DNA of 7,564 nucleotides from Rhodobacteraceae bacterium UBA3087 (lineage in GTDB: Bacteria; Pseudomonadota; Alphaproteobacteria; Rhodobacterales; Rhodobacteraceae), in contig DFBF01000121.1 of assembly GCA_002367285.1 (NCBI GenBank), forward strand, positions 1-7,564, given 5' to 3'. Position numbers and translations under genes: made by a program. Below the pieces are notes generated by a model. It searched no databases. It was not told the DNA's origin and worked only from the letters and a program-made list of their open reading frames with translations. Of the stretch, positions 1 through 4,910 are shown in pieces; within the stretch, counting starts at the first letter, position 1; the number at the start of each line of letters is the position of its first letter.

Positions 1-350
1 TGCTGGGCAACCACATCTATGGCTGCGACGACTGCCTGTCCGCCTGCCCGTGGAACAAATTCGCCGTCGAGGCTCACGAGCTGCGATACACTGCGCGCGA
101 GGACCTTTTGACCCCACCGCTGGCGGACTTCGCGGGCCTGGACGATGCGGCCTTTCGCGCACGATTCTCTGGCAGCCCGGTGAAACGGTTGGGCCGGAAC
201 AGGTTTTTGCGCAACGTCATGTATGCCATTGGCAACTCAGGGCAGATCAGCCTTGCAGAATTTGCAGGGCCTCTGACCCTTGATCCCGACCCCGTTCTGG
301 CAGATGCGGCCCGCTGGGCCCTTGCCCAGTTGGAGAAACAGCCAAAATGA
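1..350 (+). CDS. queG: Epoxyqueuosine reductase, C-terminal part (5' end outside window)
   Basis: QueG reduces epoxyqueuosine to queuosine in the wobble position of certain tRNAs, the last step of queuosine synthesis; it is a cytoplasmic cobalamin and iron-sulfur enzyme. Only the last 115 codons are present (reading frame from base 3, TGA at 348-350). They begin with LGNHIYGCDDCLSACPWN, where the cysteines form the C-x2-C-x3-C-P motif of the second [4Fe-4S] cluster; the next residues (WNKFA) match the usual QueG continuation. The stretch KRLGRNRFLRNVMYAIGNSG and the following helices fit the HEAT-like C-terminal domain that binds tRNA. The cobalamin-binding and first-cluster parts lie to the left of the window. 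The stop codon sits inside an ATGA, but the tiny frame that begins there is not convincing as a gene. Confidence 0.93.
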   Translation, partial: LGNHIYGCDDCLSACPWNKFAVEAHELRYTAREDLLTPPLADFAGLDDAAFRARFSGSPVKRLGRNRFLRNVMYAIGNSGQISLAEFAGPLTLDPDPVLADAARWALAQLEKQPK

Positions 351-370
351 TCTGCATCATCGGGTCGGAG

Positions 371-384
371 TTGATCTGGATCAG
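371..384. promoter_or_regulatory. FNR/Dnr-type operator upstream of the cytochrome c peroxidase gene
   Basis: TTGATCTGGATCAG matches the FNR-family consensus TTGAT-N4-ATCAA at 9 of 10 defined positions. Its centre (about 377.5) lies 80 bases before the peroxidase ATG. If the -10 is TAGAAT at 428-433, transcription would start near 440 and the box would be centred near -62, the usual class I activating position. FNR-type control of bacterial cytochrome c peroxidase is established (for example FnrP in Paracoccus denitrificans). Which CRP/FNR relative binds here cannot be told from sequence. Confidence 0.65.
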
Positions 385-387
385 GTT

Positions 388-404
388 TCTAGACTTGTTC
401 TAAA
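388..404. promoter_or_regulatory. Irr-box/ICE-like element
   Basis: TCTAGAC-TTG-TTCTAAA matches 12 of 14 defined positions of the alphaproteobacterial iron control element as I remember it (TTTAGAA-N3-TTCTAAA), the target of the haem/iron regulator Irr. It starts 4 bases after the FNR-type box and precedes a haem-protein gene, which is a sensible Irr target. The right half-site is perfect and the left has two mismatches. A chance match is possible. Confidence 0.45.
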
Positions 405-427
405 TCAAAGCTGAGCTGGGCGATAAT

Positions 428-433
428 TAGAAT
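428..433 (+). promoter_or_regulatory. Candidate -10 element for the peroxidase gene
   Basis: TAGAAT differs from TATAAT at one base and would place the transcript start near base 440, 18 bases before the ATG. No good -35 lies 16-18 bases upstream, as expected for an activator-dependent promoter. A second candidate, TAAATC at 401-406, would put the FNR-type box near -36 and cannot be excluded. Confidence 0.3.
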
Positions 434-457
434 GCTTCCAAATAACAGGCGGCTGCT

Positions 458-1396
458 ATGAGGCACATTATCTCTACTCTGATGATTTCTACCGCCTTGG
501 CCGCGCCGGCCCTGGCCGATGACATGCGCGACGATGCGTTGGATCTGTTCAAGGCCCTGCCTTCGACCGTGCCAGCGGTGGCGGGAAACCCGATCACTCC
601 GACCAAGATCGAACTGGGCAAGATGCTGTTCTTCGATCCCCGCCTGTCCGCCTCGGGCGTGTTCAGCTGTAATTCCTGCCACAACCTGACCACCGGGGGC
701 GATGACAACTTGGAAACGTCGATCGGTCACGGGTGGCAAAAAGGGCCACGCAATTCGCCGACGGTCCTGAACGCGGTTCTGAACGAAGCGCAATTCTGGG
801 ATGGCCGCGCCGCCGACCTGGCGGATCAAGCCAAAGGCCCGATCCAGGCTGGGGTCGAAATGGCCAAAGCAATCGAAGCCTTTGAGGCGACCCTGCTGAC
901 CCCGGCACCGTTTGATGCCTGGCTGAACGGCGATGACGCCGCGCTGGATGCGGAACAGCTGGCAGATCTGGGGCTGTTCATCGACAAGGGTTGCGTCAGC
1001 TGCCATTCGGGCGTGAACGTCGGTGGCCATGGCTATTACCCGTTCGGCCTGATCGAAAAGCCCGGCGGTGATATTCTGCCCGAAGGCGACAAGGGCCGCT
1101 TTGCCGTGACTGAAACCGCAGATGACGAATATGTCTTCCGGGCGTCTCCCCTGCGCAACATCACCGAAACCGCGCCCGATTTCCATTCGGGCAAGGTTTG
1201 GGACCTGAAAGTCGCCGTGCAGATCATGGTCGAAAGCCAGTTGGGTGAAGAACTGTCGGACACTGAAACCGGCCAGATCGTGGCTTTCTTGGGCAGCCTG
1301 ACCGGGCCGGTTCCGGCCGTGACGGTTCCCAGCCTGCCCGCGGAAACGGCAACCACGCCGCGTCCGTCCGAGCATATTCTGCCCGGCACGTGCTAA
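458..1396 (+). CDS. ccpA: Periplasmic di-haem cytochrome c peroxidase with an apparent internal deletion
   Basis: Reduces hydrogen peroxide to water in the periplasm with electrons from small c-type cytochromes or cupredoxins. A signal peptide covers residues 1-20 (cleavage after ALA). Two haem-binding motifs are visible: CNSCH at 71-75 (peroxidatic haem) and CVSCH at 179-183 (electron-transferring haem). His91, Trp114, Gln124 and Glu134 line up with His71, Trp94, Gln104 and Glu114 of the Pseudomonas aeruginosa enzyme. Asn99, Thr238 and Pro240 line up with its calcium ligands, and Met257 with the haem-ligand Met275. The offset is +20 up to Glu134 and -18 from Cys179 on, so about 38 residues are missing in between; GVEM runs straight into AKAIEAFEATL. 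The frame is intact. The protein has 312 residues where 340-350 is usual, and ends in a Pro/Thr-rich tail with a terminal Cys. AGGCGG at 447-452 supports this ATG. Identity is near certain; activity is uncertain because of the missing segment. Confidence 0.93.
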   Translation: MRHIISTLMISTALAAPALADDMRDDALDLFKALPSTVPAVAGNPITPTKIELGKMLFFDPRLSASGVFSCNSCHNLTTGGDDNLETSIGHGWQKGPRNSPTVLNAVLNEAQFWDGRAADLADQAKGPIQAGVEMAKAIEAFEATLLTPAPFDAWLNGDDAALDAEQLADLGLFIDKGCVSCHSGVNVGGHGYYPFGLIEKPGGDILPEGDKGRFAVTETADDEYVFRASPLRNITETAPDFHSGKVWDLKVAVQIMVESQLGEELSDTETGQIVAFLGSLTGPVPAVTVPSLPAETATTPRPSEHILPGTC

Positions 1397-1421
1397 GCCC
1401 TTTGAAAGATGAACGAAAGAC

Positions 1422-1458
1422 GGAAGGGTCGGTCCACAAGGGTCGATCCTTTCCTTTT
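1422..1458 (+). terminator. Probable intrinsic terminator after the peroxidase gene
   Basis: GGAAGGGTCG (1422-1431) can pair with CGATCCTTTCC (1444-1454), giving about 10 base pairs with one bulged T and one G-T pair. The loop has 12 bases, and TTTT follows at 1455-1458. The hairpin sits 25 bases after the peroxidase stop and just before the convergent gene's stop. Read on the minus strand no T-run follows directly, so it mainly serves the plus-strand gene. Confidence 0.5.
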
Positions 1459-1463
1459 GCCGC

Positions 1464-1901
1464 CTACTCGGCCGGGGTTGGTACGGTCATGCGATAGGCT
1501 TCGACCGCCGCACTGACCCCTTCCGAGGCATCGGACAGCGCGTAAGGCCCGATGGTGGATGGACCGATCTGATAGGTCACCCAGGTGCCCGCCCCACCGG
1601 TATCGGTAAAAGCCACCCGCATATGCACCCCCTTCGAACGGAACACATTGGTGAAACTGCGGGCCAGTTCGGCGCGATCCATGCCCTGGGAATACCGCGG
1701 ATCATAGGAGATATGAGCCACGATTTCGAACGCCGGGCGCCCGTTACGTTCAAACGCATCCAGGCTTTGCTGTGTGATGCCCAGCGGGCGCGTGGTCGGG
1801 TCGTTTGACCAAATATAATAGGTCAGCGCCACTGCAGTCGGCAGCGTCACCAAAGCGATGACCATCATCAGGTGCATAACATTGCGTTGTGCGGCAACCA
1901 T
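1464..1901 (-). CDS. Small membrane-anchored protein of unknown function
   Basis: I do not recognise the family. The protein has 145 residues from the ATG at 1899-1901. One hydrophobic segment (about residues 9-31, from MHLMMVIALV to TYYIW) acts as a membrane anchor or uncleaved signal. It is followed by a soluble domain of about 110 residues, probably periplasmic, with mixed sequence, no cysteine and no obvious catalytic motif. The frame could extend to a TTG at 1944-1946, but the ATG has AGGATAGGAA a few bases upstream and gives a cleaner N-terminus. It lies 80 bases downstream of ilvE on the same strand, so it may be read from the ilvE transcript. Its ribosome binding site is inside a hairpin described separately. 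Length, composition and tight fit between neighbours support a real gene. Confidence 0.72.
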   Translation of the reverse strand: MVAAQRNVMHLMMVIALVTLPTAVALTYYIWSNDPTTRPLGITQQSLDAFERNGRPAFEIVAHISYDPRYSQGMDRAELARSFTNVFRSKGVHMRVAFTDTGGAGTWVTYQIGPSTIGPYALSDASEGVSAAVEAYRMTVPTPAE

Positions 1902-1910
1902 TGCGGGGTT

Positions 1911-1939
1911 CCTATCCTCAGCTACAGGCCAAGGATAGG
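1911..1939 (-). promoter_or_regulatory. Hairpin enclosing the ribosome binding site of the 145-residue membrane protein
   Basis: CCTATCCT (1911-1918) and AGGATAGG (1932-1939) are a perfect 8-base inverted repeat. In the minus-strand transcript the stem can continue through four more pairs (U-G, G-U, G-C, C-G) to a five-base loop CUGUA, about 12 pairs in all. The arm nearer the gene is AGGAUAGG, the purine-rich sequence that serves as ribosome binding site nine bases before the AUG. No T-run follows, so it does not look like a terminator. Translational masking is inference. Confidence 0.5.
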
Positions 1940-1981
1940 GCCGCAAGGTTCAGGTGTGGTTAACGCGCCAGGGAAATCGCC

Positions 1982-2848
1982 CTAGGCACGGACCAGTTTT
2001 TCGTAAGCCTCAGACATTTCGCGGCACAGCGCGCCGACCTCGAACATATAGTCGCCGATCTGGCCCACGGGGGTGACTTCGGCGGCTGACCCAGTCAGCC
2101 AGCATTGTTCGAAATCGGCCAGTTCATCGGGCATGATGTGGCGTTCGTGCACGGTTATACCGCGGTCGTTCAGCATGCCGATAACGGTCTGACGGGTCAG
2201 GCCATTCAGGATCGCGTCGGGCAGCGGCGTGTGCACTTCACCGCCTTTGACGAAGAAGATGTTCGCCCCGGTCGCCTCGGCGACATAGCCGCGATAATCC
2301 AGGAACATGGCGTCGGAACAGCCCTTGGCCTCGGCCGCGTGTTTCGAGATGGTGCAGATCATATACAAGCCAGCAGCCTTGGCGGCGGTCGGGATGGTTT
2401 CGGGCGACGGGCGCTTCCACTTGGCGATGTCCAGCTTGGCGCCTTTCATCTTGGCGTCACCGTAATAGTTGCCCCATTCCCACGCGGCCACGGCCAGACG
2501 AACCGGGTTGCGCGCGGACGCGACCCCCATGTCTTCACCGACCCCACGCCACGCGATCGGGCGCACATAGGCGTTGGTCAGCCCGTTGGCGTCCAGCACG
2601 GCGCGCTTGGCCTCTTCGATCTGGTCGACGGTCCAGGGGATTTCCATGTCGATCAGCTCGCCCGACTTCAACAGGCGTTCGGAGTGCTTGCGCGACAGAA
2701 AGATTTTGCCGTCATAGCAGCGTTCGCCTTCGAACACGGAAGATGCATAATGCAGGGCGTGCGTCAGGACATGGACCTTGGCATCGCGCCATTCGACCAG
2801 CTTGCCATCCATCCAGATTTTACCGTCGCGATCATCAAATCCGCTCAT
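1982..2848 (-). CDS. ilvE: Branched-chain amino acid aminotransferase
   Basis: PLP-dependent class IV aminotransferase that interconverts leucine, isoleucine and valine with their 2-oxo acids, using 2-oxoglutarate/glutamate; cytoplasmic, last step of branched-chain amino acid synthesis. The 288 residues are close to the usual length for the short IlvE type. The PLP lysine is Lys157 in IPTAAKAAGLY, and the cofactor-pocket segment GYVAEATGANIFF (188-200, with Glu191) and DAILNGLTRQTVI (211-223) are typical. RPIAWRG (97-102) and the N-terminal HALHYASSVFEG (30-41) also fit. The ATG at 2846-2848 is preferred because AAAGGAA lies 8 bases upstream on the minus strand and MSGFDDRDGKIWMDGKLV is a normal IlvE beginning; the open frame extends to about 3097, but that part does not look like protein. 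It is divergent from the MarR-type gene. D-amino acid transaminase and aminodeoxychorismate lyase are relatives, but the sequence favours IlvE. Confidence 0.93.
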   Translation of the reverse strand: MSGFDDRDGKIWMDGKLVEWRDAKVHVLTHALHYASSVFEGERCYDGKIFLSRKHSERLLKSGELIDMEIPWTVDQIEEAKRAVLDANGLTNAYVRPIAWRGVGEDMGVASARNPVRLAVAAWEWGNYYGDAKMKGAKLDIAKWKRPSPETIPTAAKAAGLYMICTISKHAAEAKGCSDAMFLDYRGYVAEATGANIFFVKGGEVHTPLPDAILNGLTRQTVIGMLNDRGITVHERHIMPDELADFEQCWLTGSAAEVTPVGQIGDYMFEVGALCREMSEAYEKLVRA

Positions 2849-3026
2849 GGGTCCGTTCCTTTCTGTACTTGACCATGCGGTCAGTTTTGCATTTATTGCG
2901 CCGACCAGGTCCGTATCAGACACAATATTGCGCAAAAACTGCAAATCGCTACCAATTGATTCTTGGAAAGTCAACAAGCCTGACATAAAATCCAAAGTTG
3001 AAACATGAAACGTGATCGGAAAGCGG
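2849..3026. promoter_or_regulatory. Divergent ilvE / petP-like control region with short repeats
   Basis: These 178 bases are richer in A and T than their surroundings and hold no gene. I see a 14-base inverted repeat, TGACC-ATGC-GGTCA (2870-2883), 22 bases before the ilvE ATG; a direct repeat TATTGCGC at 2894-2901 and 2926-2933, 32 bases apart; and an 8-base palindrome CAATATTG (2923-2930), the kind of symmetric AT-rich site that MarR-family dimers often bind. I could not identify a clear ilvE promoter on the minus strand. Binding by the adjacent MarR-type protein is inference. Confidence 0.4.
2964..2991 (+). promoter_or_regulatory. Candidate promoter of the petP-petR pair
   Basis: TTGGAA (2964-2969) and TAAAAT (2986-2991) are separated by 16 bases; they match TTGACA at 4 of 6 and TATAAT at 5 of 6 positions. 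The start would fall near 2998, leaving a leader of about 29 bases before the ATG. CCAA and TTGG flank the -35 area as a short inverted repeat (2952-2966). Confidence 0.4.
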
Positions 3027-3533
3027 ATGAATGACGGGCGTGCCCCTGGGGGACAGGAGCTTTTGTTCCTGACGGACGAGCAGCTGCGAAAAGGCATCGA
3101 GACGATGTTCTTTGCCTATCGTGGTTTCACCGCCGATCCTGATCGCATTCTGGATGAACAGGGCTATGGGCGCGCCCATCACCGCGCGGTGCATTTCATC
3201 TCGCGTAGCCCCGGCACCACGGTCAACAATCTGTTAAACATTCTGGGCGTCACAAAGCAGAGCCTGAACCGCGTGTTGCGCACGCTGATCGAAGACGGGC
3301 TGGTGGAAAGCCGTGTCGGTACGCGCGACAAACGTGAACGGAACTTGCACCTGACCGAGACTGGCGAGACGCTGGAACGTGCCCTGTCGGACGCGCAACG
3401 CGAACGGATGCGCGCAGCTTATCGCGAAGCTGGGCCAGAAGCGGTACAAGGGTTCCGTGCGGTGCTGGAGGCCATGATGGACCCCGAACTGCGCCGCTAT
3501 TTCAACCGGATCAAGGACGCAGGACATGAGTGA
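3027..3533 (+). CDS. petP: MarR-family transcription regulator, PetP-like
   Basis: A 168-residue winged-helix DNA-binding protein. The helix-turn-helix is about residues 64-95 (TTVNNLLNILGVTKQSLNRVL followed by IEDGLVES), and the wing is RVGTRDKRERNLHLTETG (96-113). Flanking helices would form the dimer interface. The last codons overlap the following response-regulator gene by 8 bases, so the two are translated together. A MarR-type gene directly before an OmpR-type regulator is the petP-petR arrangement of Rhodobacter capsulatus, where both genes were reported to be needed for cytochrome bc1 operon expression; here petABC is not adjacent in the window. I use the ATG at 3027 with GGAA at 3018-3021. 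A GTG at 3012 would add five residues and has no better ribosome site. The family is certain; the petP name rests on context and is less so. Confidence 0.85.
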   Translation: MNDGRAPGGQELLFLTDEQLRKGIETMFFAYRGFTADPDRILDEQGYGRAHHRAVHFISRSPGTTVNNLLNILGVTKQSLNRVLRTLIEDGLVESRVGTRDKRERNLHLTETGETLERALSDAQRERMRAAYREAGPEAVQGFRAVLEAMMDPELRRYFNRIKDAGHE

Positions 3534-4239
3534 TGCAACCGAGACCCACCTGTTGATCGTCGATGACGATGAACGCATTCGCGGGCTGTTGCAGAAATTT
3601 CTGATCCGCAACGGGTTCTGGGTGTCATCAGCGCGCGACGCGGCGCACGCAAGGCGCCTGTTGGACGGGCTGGAATTTGACCTGATCGTCATGGACGTGA
3701 TGATGCCGGGCGAAGACGGGATCAGCCTGACCCGGGCCCTGCGCCAGAAAATCGCTACGCCGATCCTGTTGCTGACCGCCAAGGGCGAAACCGAAGATCG
3801 TATTGCCGGGCTTGAGGCCGGGGCAGACGATTATCTGGCCAAACCGTTTGAACCCAAGGAACTGTTGCTGCGCATTAATGCGATCCTGCGTCGCGTGCCG
3901 CAAGTGGTTGCCGATCTGGCGCCCAAGCTGCTGCAACTGGGCCCCGCACGATATGACGTGGAACGGGGCGAACTGTGGCAGGGCGAGGATCTGGTCCGGC
4001 TGACGGCCACGGAAAACCAGTTGATGAAGATCTTTGCCGCGACGCCCGGTGAACCCGTCACGCGCGGCGATCTGGTTGAAAAGCTGGGCCGTGGTGGCCC
4101 GCAGGACGGTGGCAACGCTCAGGAACGTGCGGTGGACGTTCAGATCACCCGTTTGCGCAAAAAGATCGAGGCAGACCCGAAACAGCCACGGTATCTGCAA
4201 ACCGTACGGGGTGCGGGATACATGCTGGCGCCAGAGTAA
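3526..4239 (+). CDS. petR: OmpR/PhoB-type response regulator, PetR-like
   Basis: A 237-residue two-domain regulator. The receiver domain is residues 8-122, with the acidic pair Asp13/Asp14, phospho-acceptor Asp57 in VMDVMMP, Thr84 and Lys106 in YLAKPF all present, so it should be phosphorylated normally. The C-terminal winged helix is about 137-235 (RLTATENQLMKIFA, then the recognition helix around AVDVQITRLRKKIE, ending QTVRGAGYML). It overlaps the MarR-type gene by 8 bases; AAGGA at 3513-3517 is its likely ribosome site. No histidine kinase gene follows: the next gene points the other way. A MarR partner and an absent kinase match R. capsulatus PetR, which is linked to cytochrome bc1 gene expression. 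The phosphate donor must be coded elsewhere or be a small molecule. The family is certain and the petR name probable. Confidence 0.9.
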   Translation: MSDATETHLLIVDDDERIRGLLQKFLIRNGFWVSSARDAAHARRLLDGLEFDLIVMDVMMPGEDGISLTRALRQKIATPILLLTAKGETEDRIAGLEAGADDYLAKPFEPKELLLRINAILRRVPQVVADLAPKLLQLGPARYDVERGELWQGEDLVRLTATENQLMKIFAATPGEPVTRGDLVEKLGRGGPQDGGNAQERAVDVQITRLRKKIEADPKQPRYLQTVRGAGYMLAPE

Positions 4240-4267
4240 GCTGGCAGAGTAATCAGATGGCGCAGGG

Positions 4268-4297
4268 CCGGGGCCAGCCCCGGACCCCGGGATATTT
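4268..4297 (+). terminator. GC hairpin with ATATTT tail between convergent genes
   Basis: CCGGGG (4268-4273) pairs perfectly with CCCCGG (4278-4283) across a CCAG loop, followed by ACCCCGGGATATTT. It begins 28 bases after the petR-like stop and ends 20 bases before the stop of the convergent gene. The T-tract is weak, so termination is plausible but not certain. From memory, very similar GC hairpins followed by a CCCCGGRNTATTT block recur between genes in Rhodobacterales genomes, so this may be a dispersed intergenic repeat used as a terminator. Confidence 0.45.
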
Positions 4298-4317
4298 CTG
4301 GCAAGAGGAAATGGCAG

Positions 4318-4860
4318 TCAGTTCCGACCGATCCGACAGTCCTTCAGCACCTCGCGCGGCCATTCCTGCACCGGCATGGCGCGGGTCTTGGTAGTGAAGC
4401 TGGATTTGGTCCAATCCATACCCAACGACAGGATACCCTTGCCGGTCAACAGGTTCACATCGCATTCGCCCTGATCGTCCATATTCAGCCCGTCGTACCA
4501 GGAATAGGTATAGCCAGCGACTTTGTACTGGCCCTGGCGAAAGGCGATGGTCAGAACCTCGTGCCATTTGTTGCGGCCGATAGAGATGTTCATCGCGTGG
4601 ACCTGTAGCGAGCCGTGGTCGGTGATCGTCAGTTCCGGCTGCTGCCCCGCGCCGCCGACCCAGACCAGCGCAGGTGCGTTGACCACCAGGCGCGTGCCGC
4701 CGTCATAGATGTTCAGCGTGGCGTCACCGCCCTTGGGGATTTCGACCAGTTCGGCCCGGTCGGGCATGCCATCTCCATTCAGGTCAGCGATGATTTCAGT
4801 GCGATAATCCTGCGCAATGACAGGGCTTGCCGCGAAGGCAAGAAGAATAAGAAAACGCAT
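4318..4860 (-). CDS. Exported protein with one EF-hand-like calcium loop, function unknown
   Basis: A 180-residue protein starting at the ATG at 4858-4860, which gives a classic signal peptide (MRFLILLAFAASPVIA, cleavage before Gln17). Right after it comes DLNGDGMPDRAEL (26-38), a D-x-N-x-D-G-x-x-D loop as in EF-hands, dockerins and FG-GAP/VCBS proteins; a single calcium ion could bind there. The rest (LVVNAPALVWVGG, PELTITDHGSLQVHA, VLTIAFRQGQYKVAGYTYSWYD) reads like a beta-rich domain. Only two cysteines remain, Cys133 and Cys175, which could form a disulphide in the periplasm. I know of no assigned function for this type. Upstream in-frame codons (to 4917) are not convincing and would bury the signal peptide. 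The ribosome site is weak (TTGAGATCAAC before the ATG). It is divergent from the deacetylase gene with only 50 bases between. Confidence 0.78.
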   Translation of the reverse strand: MRFLILLAFAASPVIAQDYRTEIIADLNGDGMPDRAELVEIPKGGDATLNIYDGGTRLVVNAPALVWVGGAGQQPELTITDHGSLQVHAMNISIGRNKWHEVLTIAFRQGQYKVAGYTYSWYDGLNMDDQGECDVNLLTGKGILSLGMDWTKSSFTTKTRAMPVQEWPREVLKDCRIGRN

Positions 4861-4861
4861 G

Positions 4862-4875
4862 TTGATCTCAATCAT
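4862..4875. promoter_or_regulatory. Second FNR-box-like sequence between divergent genes
   Basis: TTGATCTCAATCAT matches TTGAT-N4-ATCAA at 9 of 10 positions. It lies one base from the start codon of the exported-protein gene, so it overlaps that gene's ribosome site, and its centre is 42 bases before the deacetylase ATG. Given the very short gap, it may be a chance match. Confidence 0.22.
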
Positions 4876-4910
4876 TTGTTGTTGGTTCAGTATTCCCATA
4901 CCGTTCGCGC

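Noticed and set aside
347..403. An 18-codon frame starting in the ATGA at the queG stop
   Set aside because: It has no recognisable protein character and runs across the FNR-like and Irr-like boxes, so it is more likely regulatory DNA than a gene.
389..1375. A 328-codon open frame antisense to the peroxidase gene
   Set aside because: Long antisense frames are expected in GC-rich coding DNA; the plus strand clearly encodes a di-haem peroxidase and the antisense product has no recognisable motif.
2105..2872. A 255-codon plus-strand frame across ilvE
   Set aside because: It mirrors ilvE codon structure, and its translation has no domain features; ilvE motifs on the minus strand are unmistakable.
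3012..3026. GTG start adding five residues to the MarR-type protein
   Set aside because: It has no better ribosome site than the ATG at 3027; it remains possible but is less likely.
2849..3097. N-terminal extension of the ilvE frame by 83 codons
   Set aside because: It lacks stop codons but crosses the AT-rich control region and the start of the MarR-type gene, and IlvE proteins normally begin near the chosen ATG, which has a good ribosome site.
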